Shown here: one piece after another, positions 29,953-38,447 of the stretch | How positions within the stretch are numbered: the stretch's first letter is position 1 | How the letters are laid out: every line of letters begins with the position of its first letter | Assembly (NCBI RefSeq): GCF_002982135.1 | Contig: NZ_CP019981.1 | Span: 2,046,001 to 2,110,000, forward strand | DNA: 64,000 bases | Direction of reading: 5' to 3' | DNA from: Pediococcus inopinatus | GTDB lineage: Bacteria; Bacillota; Bacilli; Lactobacillales; Lactobacillaceae | Translations under genes and position numbers: made by a program | The notes under the pieces: generated by a model | The model's database searches: none | Told to the model about the DNA's origin: nothing | The model's input: the letters and a program-made list of their open reading frames with translations, nothing else

Positions 29953-31428
29953 TTGTCAAAACGAAATATATTAATTGTGACATGCGCTTTATTGTTATCA
30001 AACGCGATGAGTGGCTTGGACAGCACCATTATTAATACGGCATTACCAGCAATTATTTCTGATTTACACGGAATTGAAATGATGGGCTGGATCGTGGCCG
30101 TATTTTTACTTGGAACAGCTGTCAGTACACCATTATGGAGCAAGTTGGGAGAACATATTGGAAATAAGCGGAGTTATCAGTTGGCTGCGTTATTTTTTGT
30201 GGGCGGTTCCCTACTCCAAGGGCTAGCTCCAAATATCGTTTTTCTGATTATTGCCAGAACTATTGCTGGAATTGGTAATGGAGGTGTGGTTTCGTTACCC
30301 TACATTATTTATGCAAGAATGTATGAAAATCCGCGTAAACGTATGCAGGTGTTAGGGCTGGTTTCGGCAAGTTATAGTACGGCAACGATTATCGGACCTT
30401 TAGTGGGTGGATTCATTGTGGATGCTTTTACTTGGCATTGGGTTTTCTATTTAAATATTCCAATTGGATTGCTTTCCGCCCTCCTAGTTCAGATTTACTA
30501 CAAACTAGAAAAAGATCCACATAAAAACAGACCAGTTGATTATCTGGGGTCAATTTTTATGAGCCTAGGGTTAATCAGCTTATTGGCCGGAATTGAAATG
30601 ATTGGGAGCGCTAGCGGGATGCTTGTAGGTGGGCTCTTCGTGATAGCAATTATTTGTTTGGGAAGTATGGCTCACTTTGAAAAAAGCGCTATTGATCCGA
30701 TTATTCCTAGTCGACTGTTTAAAAATCGGGCCTTAATGATTGATTTTACGTTATTTACATTAATTTGGGGTGCGTTTGTTGGATTCCTCATTTATAGTCC
30801 TATGTGGGCTCAAGGATTGCTGGGTACCAGCGCATTAATTGGTGGGGCTACGCAAATTCCTAGTTCGTTTACTAATTTTATGGGATCCGGATCAGTGGCG
30901 CCGTTACGCCGTTATTTCACACCACATAAAGTTGTGGCATTAGGGATTATTATGTTGATTGCCTCGTTTCTGCTCTTAGTTGTGGGTGGTGTTAAAACTC
31001 CTTATTGGGTTTTGCTAGTGGCTGGAGCCTTTGAAGGCTTTGGTAATGGGGCTTGTTTTAATGAATTACAGGTAAAGGTTCAACAAGATGCGGACAAGAC
31101 CGATATTCCGGTTGCAACATCGTTTAGTTTTTTGGTCAGAATGCTTAGTCAAACGTTCACGGCTTCTATTTTTGGGCTGGTAATGAATGATGCCTTGCGA
31201 AAAGGTGTTAATCGGTCAAACGGATCAATTACAATGAAGATGATGAATAAACTTAGTGATGCGACCAATATCAAGTCCTTACCGGCACATTTGATTCCGC
31301 AAATGCGGGTCATTTTGCATAGTGGGCTCCATAATATTATGGTGGTGGCCTTGGTTTTGATGTTAATTTCTTTGGCAATTAATATCTGGGCGCAAAGAAT
31401 GGAAAAACGGGTTCAGCCACAAGAATAG
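29953..31428 (+). CDS. MFS drug-exporter-like transporter (DHA2, 14 helices)
   Basis: A 491-residue membrane protein of the drug:H+ antiporter-2 family. Landmarks are LDSTIINTALPAI (motif D1) in the first helix, WSKLGEHIGNKRSYQ (motif A) in the first loop and GPLVGGFIVDAFTWHWVFYLNIP (the first 20 residues suffice; motif C region). It probably exports a toxic compound or drug. TTG start; the ribosome site is weak (GAAGAAGAG), so the start is less certain. Confidence 0.9.
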   Translation: MSKRNILIVTCALLLSNAMSGLDSTIINTALPAIISDLHGIEMMGWIVAVFLLGTAVSTPLWSKLGEHIGNKRSYQLAALFFVGGSLLQGLAPNIVFLIIARTIAGIGNGGVVSLPYIIYARMYENPRKRMQVLGLVSASYSTATIIGPLVGGFIVDAFTWHWVFYLNIPIGLLSALLVQIYYKLEKDPHKNRPVDYLGSIFMSLGLISLLAGIEMIGSASGMLVGGLFVIAIICLGSMAHFEKSAIDPIIPSRLFKNRALMIDFTLFTLIWGAFVGFLIYSPMWAQGLLGTSALIGGATQIPSSFTNFMGSGSVAPLRRYFTPHKVVALGIIMLIASFLLLVVGGVKTPYWVLLVAGAFEGFGNGACFNELQVKVQQDADKTDIPVATSFSFLVRMLSQTFTASIFGLVMNDALRKGVNRSNGSITMKMMNKLSDATNIKSLPAHLIPQMRVILHSGLHNIMVVALVLMLISLAINIWAQRMEKRVQPQE

Positions 31429-31989
31429 TTAATATCTAGGCCGCAAGCGACATTCAGCCCCAAATAATCATTCTGGTTTTCAAACGGACTCCAGGTATAA
31501 CAGTTAAAAATTGTTAGTGTAAAGTTTTAGTAGGAAAGTGAAAAAGCCTTTTCGCAACACGAGAAGACCGTTAATCTTCTAATTGGGTACAGCAGCCAGC
31601 AGCACCATGGGTAATTTGGTGAAGATTATTTCGTGAAACCTGGATGATAGGTGTAGTGGAGGCGTTGATGGGAGAATGTGTCGATGTCACTTGGCGATTT
31701 ATCGCTTAGAGACATGGGAAGACTGGAGAGATCCACTTCTGGCCTGAAGGGTGAGAAATTAGCTCGCAAGCGACCCACACGGCCCCACATCAGCACCGGA
31801 ACGGAACCAAAAGCAGATAAGAACTTAAACAAAATCTGATTAGCGGCACTACCTACTAAAACCTGCCACATACTTGAAAATCCGCTAAGTTTCCTATCTG
31901 AGTAATAAGTTGTAATATGGAGGCTGGTTAACTACAGAAGGAAGGCTATCTTTCCCTTCGAGGTTATTACAAATTAGATTAGAAAGAAG
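31429..31989. other. 560-base gap without a credible gene: repeat remnant and structured leader
   Basis: No convincing protein is encoded. The stretch 31640-31870 is a diverged inverted copy of sequence at 43262-43420. Just before the TSUP gene, 31910-31972 can fold into a stem TTGTAAT / ATTACAA enclosing a second hairpin (GAAGG...CCTTC, 31937-31959). A related fragment (CCGCAAGCGACATTCAGCCCC without the last base) sits at about 31441. Confidence 0.6.
31640..31870 (+). repeat. Dispersed intergenic repeat, copy A
   Basis: From AAGCGACCCACACGGCCCC (about 31768) through the CATCAGC and GGAACG stretches to the ACTAAAAC at the end, this matches the reverse complement of 43262-43420 with scattered differences. 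A weaker match extends through GGAGGCGTTGATG and CTTGGCGATTTATCGC. The high divergence shows both are old copies of one element. Confidence 0.65.
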
Positions 31990-32766
31990 TTGGCTGTTTT
32001 GTCATTATGGCTTATATTGATTATTTTACTGGCTACAGGCGCTGCTGCCGGACTTTTATCTTCGATTGCCGGTCTGGCTTCGTTAGTGTCGTACCCAGTT
32101 CTACTATTGTTGGGTTTACCACCGATTAGTGCCAACGTGACGAACACTGCCGCTCTGATTTTTACTGGAGCCGGTTCTAGTTTATCCTCACTGAGAGAGT
32201 TACACCACAGTCGAAAAACAGCACTTCAGGTTACAGCCTATGCCCTAATTGGTGGCGTTATTGGGAGTGTTTTATTAGCTTTTGCTCCGGCTGCCACGTT
32301 TGAACGGGTGGTGCCATTTTTAGTTTTCGGTGCTGGAATTTTGATGCTTTGGTCTCAATTTAGGAAAAAGCCGACCCAACCTAAACCAACTGAGAAAAGT
32401 TTAAAAGTGACTATTTTTAAAAATTTCACGATTCTTTTGGTTGGGGTTTATATCGGGTATTTTGGTGCCTCAGCGGGGATGATCCTGTTATCAATTTTGA
32501 TTGTGACTTTGAGCGAACCCTTTGCGGAGATCAATGCGATTAAAAACTTCGCGTCCTTTATGACAAACATCTTATCATTGATCATTTATGCGTTCACCAC
32601 GAAAGTTTATTGGTGGATGGTAGTGCCGCTAGGAATTGGCATGTTCGTCGGCGGGTATATAGGGCCAGTGGTAATTCGCCATGTTCCGATTAAACCACTG
32701 CGGACAATTATTGCGTTTGCGGCGTTTGGACTGGCGGGCTATTTATTTTATACCGCCTACTTTTAA
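31990..32766 (+). CDS. TSUP (TauE/SafE) family permease
   Basis: A 258-residue membrane protein with about eight helices in two repeats. The family landmark GLLSSIAGLASLVSYPVLL is in the first repeat and GYFGASAGMILLSIL in the second. TSUP proteins move sulfite, sulfonates, sulfoacetate or related anions; the substrate is unknown. The start is uncertain: TTG at 31990, or TTG at 31999 which is better spaced from AGAAAG. Confidence 0.88.
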   Translation: MAVLSLWLILIILLATGAAAGLLSSIAGLASLVSYPVLLLLGLPPISANVTNTAALIFTGAGSSLSSLRELHHSRKTALQVTAYALIGGVIGSVLLAFAPAATFERVVPFLVFGAGILMLWSQFRKKPTQPKPTEKSLKVTIFKNFTILLVGVYIGYFGASAGMILLSILIVTLSEPFAEINAIKNFASFMTNILSLIIYAFTTKVYWWMVVPLGIGMFVGGYIGPVVIRHVPIKPLRTIIAFAAFGLAGYLFYTAYF

Positions 32767-32772
32767 AAGAAT

Positions 32773-32813
32773 GCGATTTTTGCTGGGAAATCCTCAGTGA
32801 AAATCGCTTTTTG
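32773..32813 (+). terminator. Terminator after the TSUP gene
   Basis: Stem GCGATTTT / AAAATCGC followed by a T-run. Confidence 0.85.
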
Positions 32814-32906
32814 TTTAGAGAGATTTAAATTGAAAGTGTCTAAACTATGCCATCAATGTTAAAATTGCATTAGGAAATCTTAAAGAAAATATGAGGAAAA
32901 CGCAAA

Positions 32907-34112
32907 ATGAAAACAACATATTATAATGCTGAGGTATTTAACGGAGTCGATAACAAAATTATTTCGGATGCTTGGTTTACGGTAGATGATGAGACTGGCA
33001 AGTTTATGGAAATGGGGACTAAAACCCCTTCAAATGATAATCTTCAGGTTGATCTGCATGGACAGTATGTGATGCCGGGACTGATTAATGCCCATACGCA
33101 TATTATGATGAATCCCGTCACAAGTAAAATGGATTTTTTAACAGAAACGGAAGTCGCCTTTACAGCATTACAAAATTTGAAGGATCTTTTGGAATCTGGT
33201 GTGACATATATTCGTGAATGCGGTTGTGCATTTAATACCGACATCAAACTAAATCGGCTCGCAAAACAGCGCGAAGTTTTTGGCCCCGAAATCATGCCAA
33301 GTGGGCGGCCTTTTTCAATCATCGGTGGTCATGGCGATGCCCCTGAAAATGAAGATGGCAGTGTTAATTTTTCTTATTTAATTAATTCTCCAGACGAAAT
33401 GCGAAAAGCAGTTCGAATTGCTTTTAAAAATGGTGCAAAAAACATTAAATTAATGGCGACTGGTGGCGTTATGTCTGCAACTGATCAAGTTGATGATACA
33501 GAACTGACGACAGCAGAAATGAAAGTGGCTGTTGAAGAAGCCCATTCAAAACATATGATTGTGGCAGCTCATGCGCAAGGTCACCAAGGAATTCAAAAGG
33601 CTTTAGATGCCGGGGTTGATTCTATTGAACATGGAATCTACATTGACGAACAGCAGGCCGAATTTATGAAAGCTAATCATGTATACCTAGTCCCCACTTT
33701 GAATGCACCGGCATGTATTTCTAAGTACGGTAAAGGCAAAATTCCTGCGTATATGAGTACTAAGAATGAACAGGTAGAAAAGGCTTTTTATGAACACATG
33801 ACAATGGCAATGCGAAAAGGCGTCAAATTTGTGGTTGGAACCGATGCCGGGACGCCATTTAATAGTTTTAAAACGGGAACCTGGGAGGAAATGGGGTTAA
33901 TGGTCCATAAAATTGGTGCCACTCCCTATCAAGCTTTGCTGGGAGCAACTAGTTATGCAGCCGATTTATTGAAAATTAGTGCGGATTATGGAAGTTTAGG
34001 AACTGGAAAAGTTGCTGATTTCTTAGTTTTAAACAAGAACCCTTTAGAAAAGATTGAAGCTGTTCAACAAGCAGACAAAGCAATTTATAAAAAAGGCCAT
34101 CGGGTGGTCTAA
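32907..34112 (+). CDS. Metal-dependent amidohydrolase (prolidase/imidazolonepropionase-like)
   Basis: A 401-residue amidohydrolase-superfamily enzyme with a binuclear-type metal site: HTH of NAHTHIM, the likely carboxylated lysine in NIKLMATGG, His of VAAHAQGH, His of SIEHGIYI and the catalytic Asp of VGTDAGTP. Close relatives hydrolyse dipeptides such as Xaa-Pro or N-acyl amino acids; the substrate here is unknown. Own ribosome site GAGGAA; no partner gene is evident apart from the following DUF1697 gene 33 bases downstream. Confidence 0.9.
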   Translation: MKTTYYNAEVFNGVDNKIISDAWFTVDDETGKFMEMGTKTPSNDNLQVDLHGQYVMPGLINAHTHIMMNPVTSKMDFLTETEVAFTALQNLKDLLESGVTYIRECGCAFNTDIKLNRLAKQREVFGPEIMPSGRPFSIIGGHGDAPENEDGSVNFSYLINSPDEMRKAVRIAFKNGAKNIKLMATGGVMSATDQVDDTELTTAEMKVAVEEAHSKHMIVAAHAQGHQGIQKALDAGVDSIEHGIYIDEQQAEFMKANHVYLVPTLNAPACISKYGKGKIPAYMSTKNEQVEKAFYEHMTMAMRKGVKFVVGTDAGTPFNSFKTGTWEEMGLMVHKIGATPYQALLGATSYAADLLKISADYGSLGTGKVADFLVLNKNPLEKIEAVQQADKAIYKKGHRVV

Positions 34113-34145
34113 AACCGCCTTACTATTTATTGGGAGTTTAAAGAT

Positions 34146-34685
34146 ATGAGATACTTAATGTTGTTGCGGGGGATCAATGTTGGTGGGCATAATCGAGTTG
34201 TTATGAAAGAGTTGCGGGAAAATTTAGCGGCGGTTGGCTTTACCAATGTCAGTTCTTATATCAACAGTGGCAACTTGATTTTTGACAGCTCGCACTCGCA
34301 AACTGATGTGACACAGATGGTTCAACAGCTGTTGGCGCAGAATTATATTTTTCCAGTAACCTCACTGATACTATCGGCTCAGGACTATCAACAAGACTTT
34401 TTGACAGTTCCACAATGGTGGGGGTCCGATCGCGAGCTGCGGCATAATGCGTTATTTTTGTTACCCAGTTTTGACCGCCAATCGTTTGCAAGAATTCAAA
34501 GCCAGGTGGGTGACTATGATCAGGTTGCTTATACTGCTAATATTATTTTTTGGACAGCACCATTTAAAAAAGATTATAGTAAATCATTTTATTCCAAACT
34601 TATGAAAGAGTCCTTCTACAAAGATATTACAATCAGAAACCGCAATACCGCCCTAAAATTAGGCAATTTGTTGAAGAATTCATAG
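34146..34685 (+). CDS. DUF1697 family protein
   Basis: A 179-residue cytoplasmic protein of the DUF1697 family, recognised by the N-terminal LLRGINVGGHNRVVMKELR and the SSYINSGNLIFDS segment. Function unknown. It follows the amidohydrolase gene closely and ends at a bidirectional terminator. Confidence 0.92.
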   Translation: MRYLMLLRGINVGGHNRVVMKELRENLAAVGFTNVSSYINSGNLIFDSSHSQTDVTQMVQQLLAQNYIFPVTSLILSAQDYQQDFLTVPQWWGSDRELRHNALFLLPSFDRQSFARIQSQVGDYDQVAYTANIIFWTAPFKKDYSKSFYSKLMKESFYKDITIRNRNTALKLGNLLKNS

Positions 34686-34692
34686 ATAAATA

Positions 34693-34730
34693 AAAGCATC
34701 CAAACTCAATTGAGTTTGGATGCTTTTTTA
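34693..34730. terminator. Bidirectional terminator
   Basis: Perfect stem AAGCATCCAAACTCAA / TTGAGTTTGGATGCTT with T-run, shared by the DUF1697 gene and the convergent glutathione peroxidase gene. Confidence 0.9.
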
Positions 34731-34733
34731 TCT

Positions 34734-35219
34734 CTATTTTGTGGTGCTTTTTAGTGGTTTTTCAATTTCGTCAGTCATTTTTAAAGGGTTAGTCTTCGGG
34801 GCATACCGTTTTACGACATTTCCTTCACGATCAACGAGAAATTTTGTGAAATTCCATTTGATAGCAGAACCCAATGTACCGGGTGCGGCTTCAGTTAAAT
34901 ATTTAAACAAAGGTAGTGCGTCTTTGCCGTTTACATCTGCAATCGTGTGCATGGGAAAGCTCACGCCATAGGTGGTCCGACAGGCAGCAGCCGCTTCTTC
35001 ACTAGTGGATACTTCTTGCTTGAATTGATTGGATGGAAATCCCAATACAACCAGCCCCTGATCCTTATATTCCTTATAAAGTTGTTCTAACTGCTTAAAC
35101 TGAGGCGCAAATCCACATTTAGTAGCAGTGTTCACAATAACTAACGGGTGGTCACGATATTTTTCTAGTGAATAAGTATCACCATTCTCTAATGTAACGG
35201 TATAATCATAAATTGACAT
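34734..35219 (-). CDS. Glutathione peroxidase family thiol peroxidase
   Basis: A 161-residue thioredoxin-fold peroxidase. The peroxidatic cysteine is Cys35 in VNTATKCGFAPQ (no selenocysteine), the Gln is in GFPSNQF (Gln65) and the Trp-Asn pair in IKWNFTKFL. It reduces hydroperoxides with a thiol donor; bacterial members often use thioredoxin rather than glutathione. GGAGG ahead of the ATG. Its upstream region borders the IS110-type element, which may have altered its promoter. Confidence 0.94.
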   Translation of the reverse strand: MSIYDYTVTLENGDTYSLEKYRDHPLVIVNTATKCGFAPQFKQLEQLYKEYKDQGLVVLGFPSNQFKQEVSTSEEAAAACRTTYGVSFPMHTIADVNGKDALPLFKYLTEAAPGTLGSAIKWNFTKFLVDREGNVVKRYAPKTNPLKMTDEIEKPLKSTTK

Positions 35220-35269
35220 GTCCGGACCTCCTCGTATTATATAATTTGAAACTTTGTTATTTACTATTC

Positions 35270-35560
35270 CCTACTTAGATGTTGCGTGATATTCTCTAAT
35301 TGTTCATTGGATTTAGGTCCAACTGGTATAGGCTTTCATCTCCTGTAGATTATCTACGTTATAAGCGCGCCGCCCAGACAATTCGAAACACCGCAAACCA
35401 CAAGCTGTAGCGATTAATTTGATTCGTGTTCACTCGCGTGACACGCAGCTGAATCTTTTAATCTAGTCTTCTTATATTGCGAGGATGCCCGTTAGAGTTG
35501 GAATTAGGGAACATCACGCAGCACCTAAGCTTATCCAATTAATTCAAAGTGAAAGGAGGT
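35270..35560 (+). ncRNA. Candidate IS110 bridge (seek) RNA region
   Basis: Non-coding sequence upstream of the IS110-family transposase with strong local folding: GTAGA-TTA-TCTAC (35345-35357), and an outer stem GATTC / GAATC (35421-35455) enclosing CGTGTTCAC / GTGACACG. IS110-group elements encode a bridge RNA on the 5' side of the recombinase that guides target choice. I infer its presence here from position and folding only. Confidence 0.45.
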
Positions 35561-36900
35561 CCTATCCTATGAATTTATATTTAGGTATTGATGTTGGTAA
35601 AAATAAATTAGACTTTTGTGCTTTAGATTCTGATCAACATTGCCGTTTTCAAGATGAAACTACTAATGATCTTAATGGTGCCGTTAAAATTAAACAGGTA
35701 ATCTTAACTGAGACTAAAACCCACCATTATGAAAAGATAACTGTTGGTATGGAAGCCACCTCGGTCTATAATTTTCATCCGATGACTTTTTTCGCCGAAG
35801 ATAGCGAGTTACAAGCCTTAGGCTTATCGGTTATCACCATTAACCCCTATACGTCACATCATTTTAGCCAGTTATTTGATGATGGTAAGACGGATGCGAT
35901 TGATGCCAAACAATTAGCTGATTTGTTACGGATCAAACCACTGGGAACTTCAGTTGCTCGCCAAGAAAACTATGTGGCTTTGCAACGTCTAACACGGGAA
36001 CGTTATCACTTGGTTAAACAAATGACTGATTCTAAAAATCATTTTTTGAATAATCTTTATTATCGTTGTAATACGTTAGAACGGGAGCTGCCAACATCCG
36101 TTTTTGGTTCAACTATGATGACCCTAATTACTGATGAAGAGTTAACCTTGGACGAGGCAGCGGCGCTACCTCTTGATGAATTAGTCACCCATCTTCAACA
36201 GTTAGCTCACGGTAAGTTTGGTGATGCCGAAGCCGTTGCTAAAGCTATTAAGAAAGCAACCCGTTCTTCTTATCGCCTATCAAAAGTCGTAACAGATTCT
36301 GTTGATGAAATTTTGGCGGTCTATGCGAATGAAATTCGGATGTTAAAAAAACAAATCCAAGTTTTGGATAAAACAATTACACAGATATCTACTCAAATCA
36401 CAGATATCAATTGTTTAACTAGTGTTCCCGGTATTGGCCCAGTTTATGCGGCTGGTATTGTGGCAGAAATTGGTCAAATTGAACGTTTTCCCGATGAAAG
36501 TCATATTGCCAAGTATGCTGGCCTGGCTTGGTTACCACATGAATCAGGCACAAGCGTTCGTCAAGCTACACCACGAACTCGTAAGGGTAATCAATATCTT
36601 CGTTATTATCTAGTTGAAGCTGCCAACTCGATAAGACGTTATGATGTTACTTACCAACGCTATTACCACAAAAAATATGAAGAGGTACCCAAGTATCGTC
36701 ATCGTCGAGCTATTGTCTTGACGGCACGAAAGCTTGTAAGATTGGTGGAAGTCTTGCTTAGAAACCATCAATTTTATATACCACCCAAAGTGGTATAGCT
36801 TTCGAGTTTACGATACTGAGTCCCTTCTTAACCCGCTAAATTAACTGTTTTAGTGGGCTGGGGAAGCTATACTCTCAAGAACTGATTAATAATAAAAACA
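35281..36900 (+). mobile_element. IS110-family insertion sequence (ends approximate)
   Basis: The element is defined by its DEDD transposase and the long non-coding flanks on both sides. No terminal inverted repeats are seen, as usual for IS110. On the 3' side the GTATAGCTT at about 36793 pairs with AAGCTATAC near 36864, enclosing a CCCGCTAAA / TTTAGTGGG hairpin (36832-36856); TGGTATAGGCTTTC near 35329 resembles TGGTATAGCTTTC at 36790. Exact ends need an empty site for comparison. Confidence 0.7.
35569..36798 (+). CDS. IS110-family transposase (DEDD recombinase)
   Basis: A 409-residue recombinase. The N-terminal RuvC-like DEDD domain shows YLGIDVGKNKLDF, VGMEATSVY and DDGKTDAIDAKQLADLL; a coiled-coil linker follows; the C-terminal Transposase_20 domain starts at LTSVPGIGPVYAAGIVAEIG and includes FPDESHIAKYAGLAW. 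The frame is intact. GAAAGGAGG lies ahead of the ATG at 35569; the upstream in-frame start is not supported. Confidence 0.94.
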   Translation: MNLYLGIDVGKNKLDFCALDSDQHCRFQDETTNDLNGAVKIKQVILTETKTHHYEKITVGMEATSVYNFHPMTFFAEDSELQALGLSVITINPYTSHHFSQLFDDGKTDAIDAKQLADLLRIKPLGTSVARQENYVALQRLTRERYHLVKQMTDSKNHFLNNLYYRCNTLERELPTSVFGSTMMTLITDEELTLDEAAALPLDELVTHLQQLAHGKFGDAEAVAKAIKKATRSSYRLSKVVTDSVDEILAVYANEIRMLKKQIQVLDKTITQISTQITDINCLTSVPGIGPVYAAGIVAEIGQIERFPDESHIAKYAGLAWLPHESGTSVRQATPRTRKGNQYLRYYLVEAANSIRRYDVTYQRYYHKKYEEVPKYRHRRAIVLTARKLVRLVEVLLRNHQFYIPPKVV

Positions 36901-37095
36901 AAGCTTTTTACATACTTGACTTATTACCACAAGGCTTATAGCTATTATACCTATTTTTTAAAAAAAATTGCTGAATAATGCTTTGTTAGACCCGTAATAG
37001 TATTCCCTGGACCAGGTTAATAAGGTATACTGTATTGTGATACATGCCGGGAAATTACTGACTATAAGAAAAAGAAATTAAATGGGCGCACAAAT

Positions 37096-37925
37096 ATGGA
37101 AACGTTAACGCAACTTGAACATTTATTATTATGGATTAGTCTGGTTACAATTAGTGTTTTTTTAATTATAATTGTAATTTACTATTATCGTTCCCGAAAA
37201 AGATCAAATAATTATCTTGGTAAGCAGCAACTTGAATTACGTTATTTCATTCAAAATCAGGTGGATTATCATGGCCGGCTGATTGGCTATGAGTGTTTAT
37301 TACGAGAACATGATGCAGATGGTGAATGGCGGTTACCCCGAGAACTGGAAACCCTGCCCTTACAAAGGGTGATGTTTCTATTACAGGATACTTTCAAATC
37401 ACTTTCCAAGGATCCCATTACTCTGTCAATCAACCTCGAATATGAGCAAATTGTTAGTGATGAATTTGATTATTTTGTGCGGTGGGCAATTAGTAATATC
37501 GAGCCGATGCACTTAAACGTGGAATATACGGCCGGGCGCAATAGTGAGCTTTTGAATAAACGAAGATTCAAGCAGCGCGTGATTATGGGATGCATTTTTC
37601 GATTGACAACGTCGGCTCCGAACTATCCAACTTGAATGATATTGAGTGGATGCTTCCCGTCACCGATACTTTAAAATGTTCCATGCGTAGTTTTCGCAAA
37701 ACGGATCCTGATGAGTGGCTGGACTTAAATTTACAGTTTTGGAATCACTTATCACAAGAACGCCATATTAAACTAGTATTAACGGGGATTGAAGACAAAC
37801 AGGACGAAGCCTTAGCGCAGCAACTCCAGATTGATATTCGTCAGGGGTACCTATTTGGTCATCCGATCGATCCCCACGTAAATGAAGAGGCAAAAAATGA
37901 CAACCAAAAACAACCAAAAAAGTGA
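37096..37925 (+). pseudogene. Membrane-anchored degenerate EAL protein, frameshifted
   Basis: One membrane helix (about residues 12-30) is followed by an EAL-type fold. The first frame runs to 37635, but homology leaves it near residue 161: the second frame carries on with GMHFSIDNVGSELSNL and ends at 37925 with RQGYLFGHP. A one-base shift near 37575-37590 separates the halves. The EAL motif is ECL (66-68), Asn113 is kept, but the DDFG pair reads DNVG and the EGIE motif reads TGIED, so even the whole protein would lack catalytic acids. Such proteins usually bind c-di-GMP without cutting it. It heads the operon with the PgaD-like and glycosyltransferase genes. Confidence 0.82.
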
Positions 37926-38430
37926 AGATAAAGAAACTGAAGAGAAACAAATAAAAGCCTATCAAGATGATTATTTTTCAAAAGGGCATTGGCTACGCAA
38001 AATTTGGCAAACTTTATTAGTCTTATTTGGCTGGATCTGTGTGTTTATTCCCATCATTGTAACGGTTCTTTCTTATTTAGGTGTTGAATACCATCTATTT
38101 AAGCCTATCTGGACGTATCGTGAGGGAATTTTTGAAATCAAATTTATCGGAATACTGTTGCTGTTTTTATTTGTCATGGCGCTTGTGTTCAGTGTTTCCA
38201 TGTCGTTGATTCAAAATCGTAAACGTGATCGGTTGGTAGAACAATGGCCAACATTTAATCCGATTAACCAAAAATGACGCACCACTGAGTTAGATAAATT
38301 TATGGACAAGCGGTTTGGTCCGGAAGAGGCTCGCCAAAATGCGCGTAACTATCGCGTTGAACCAGAACAGAATTTAGAAACGCACGAAATAAAAAAGTTA
38401 TTTGATGCGCACGATATTGATGATCTTTAG
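37882..38430 (+). pseudogene. PgaD-like two-helix membrane protein with in-frame TGA
   Basis: The first 131 codons give a basic, charged N-terminus and two membrane helices (about KIWQTLLVLFGWICVFIPIIV shortened here, and IGILLLFLFVMALVFSVSM), the layout of PgaD, the partner of poly-N-acetylglucosamine synthases. A TGA at 38275-38277 ends it. The same frame then stays open for 50 more codons with credible charged protein sequence (MDKRFGPEEARQNARNYRV) to TAG at 38428. The simplest reading is a nonsense mutation in a gene of about 180 codons. Start may be ATG 37882 or 37897 (AGAGG in front). Confidence 0.7.
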
Positions 38431-38447
38431 AAAGTGACGGCTGATTT

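Noticed and set aside
31626..31871. 81-codon minus-strand frame in the repeat region.
   Set aside because: The same repeat at 43262-43420 has this frame broken, so it is not kept as a protein.
35485..35568. N-terminal extension of the IS110 transposase.
   Set aside because: The ribosome site GAAAGGAGG points to ATG 35569, and the extension lacks family similarity and falls in the presumed RNA region.
37097..37110. cre-like TGGAAACGTTAACG at the start of the degenerate EAL gene.
   Set aside because: One mismatch, and it overlaps the first codons of the coding sequence, so a chance match is as likely as a site.
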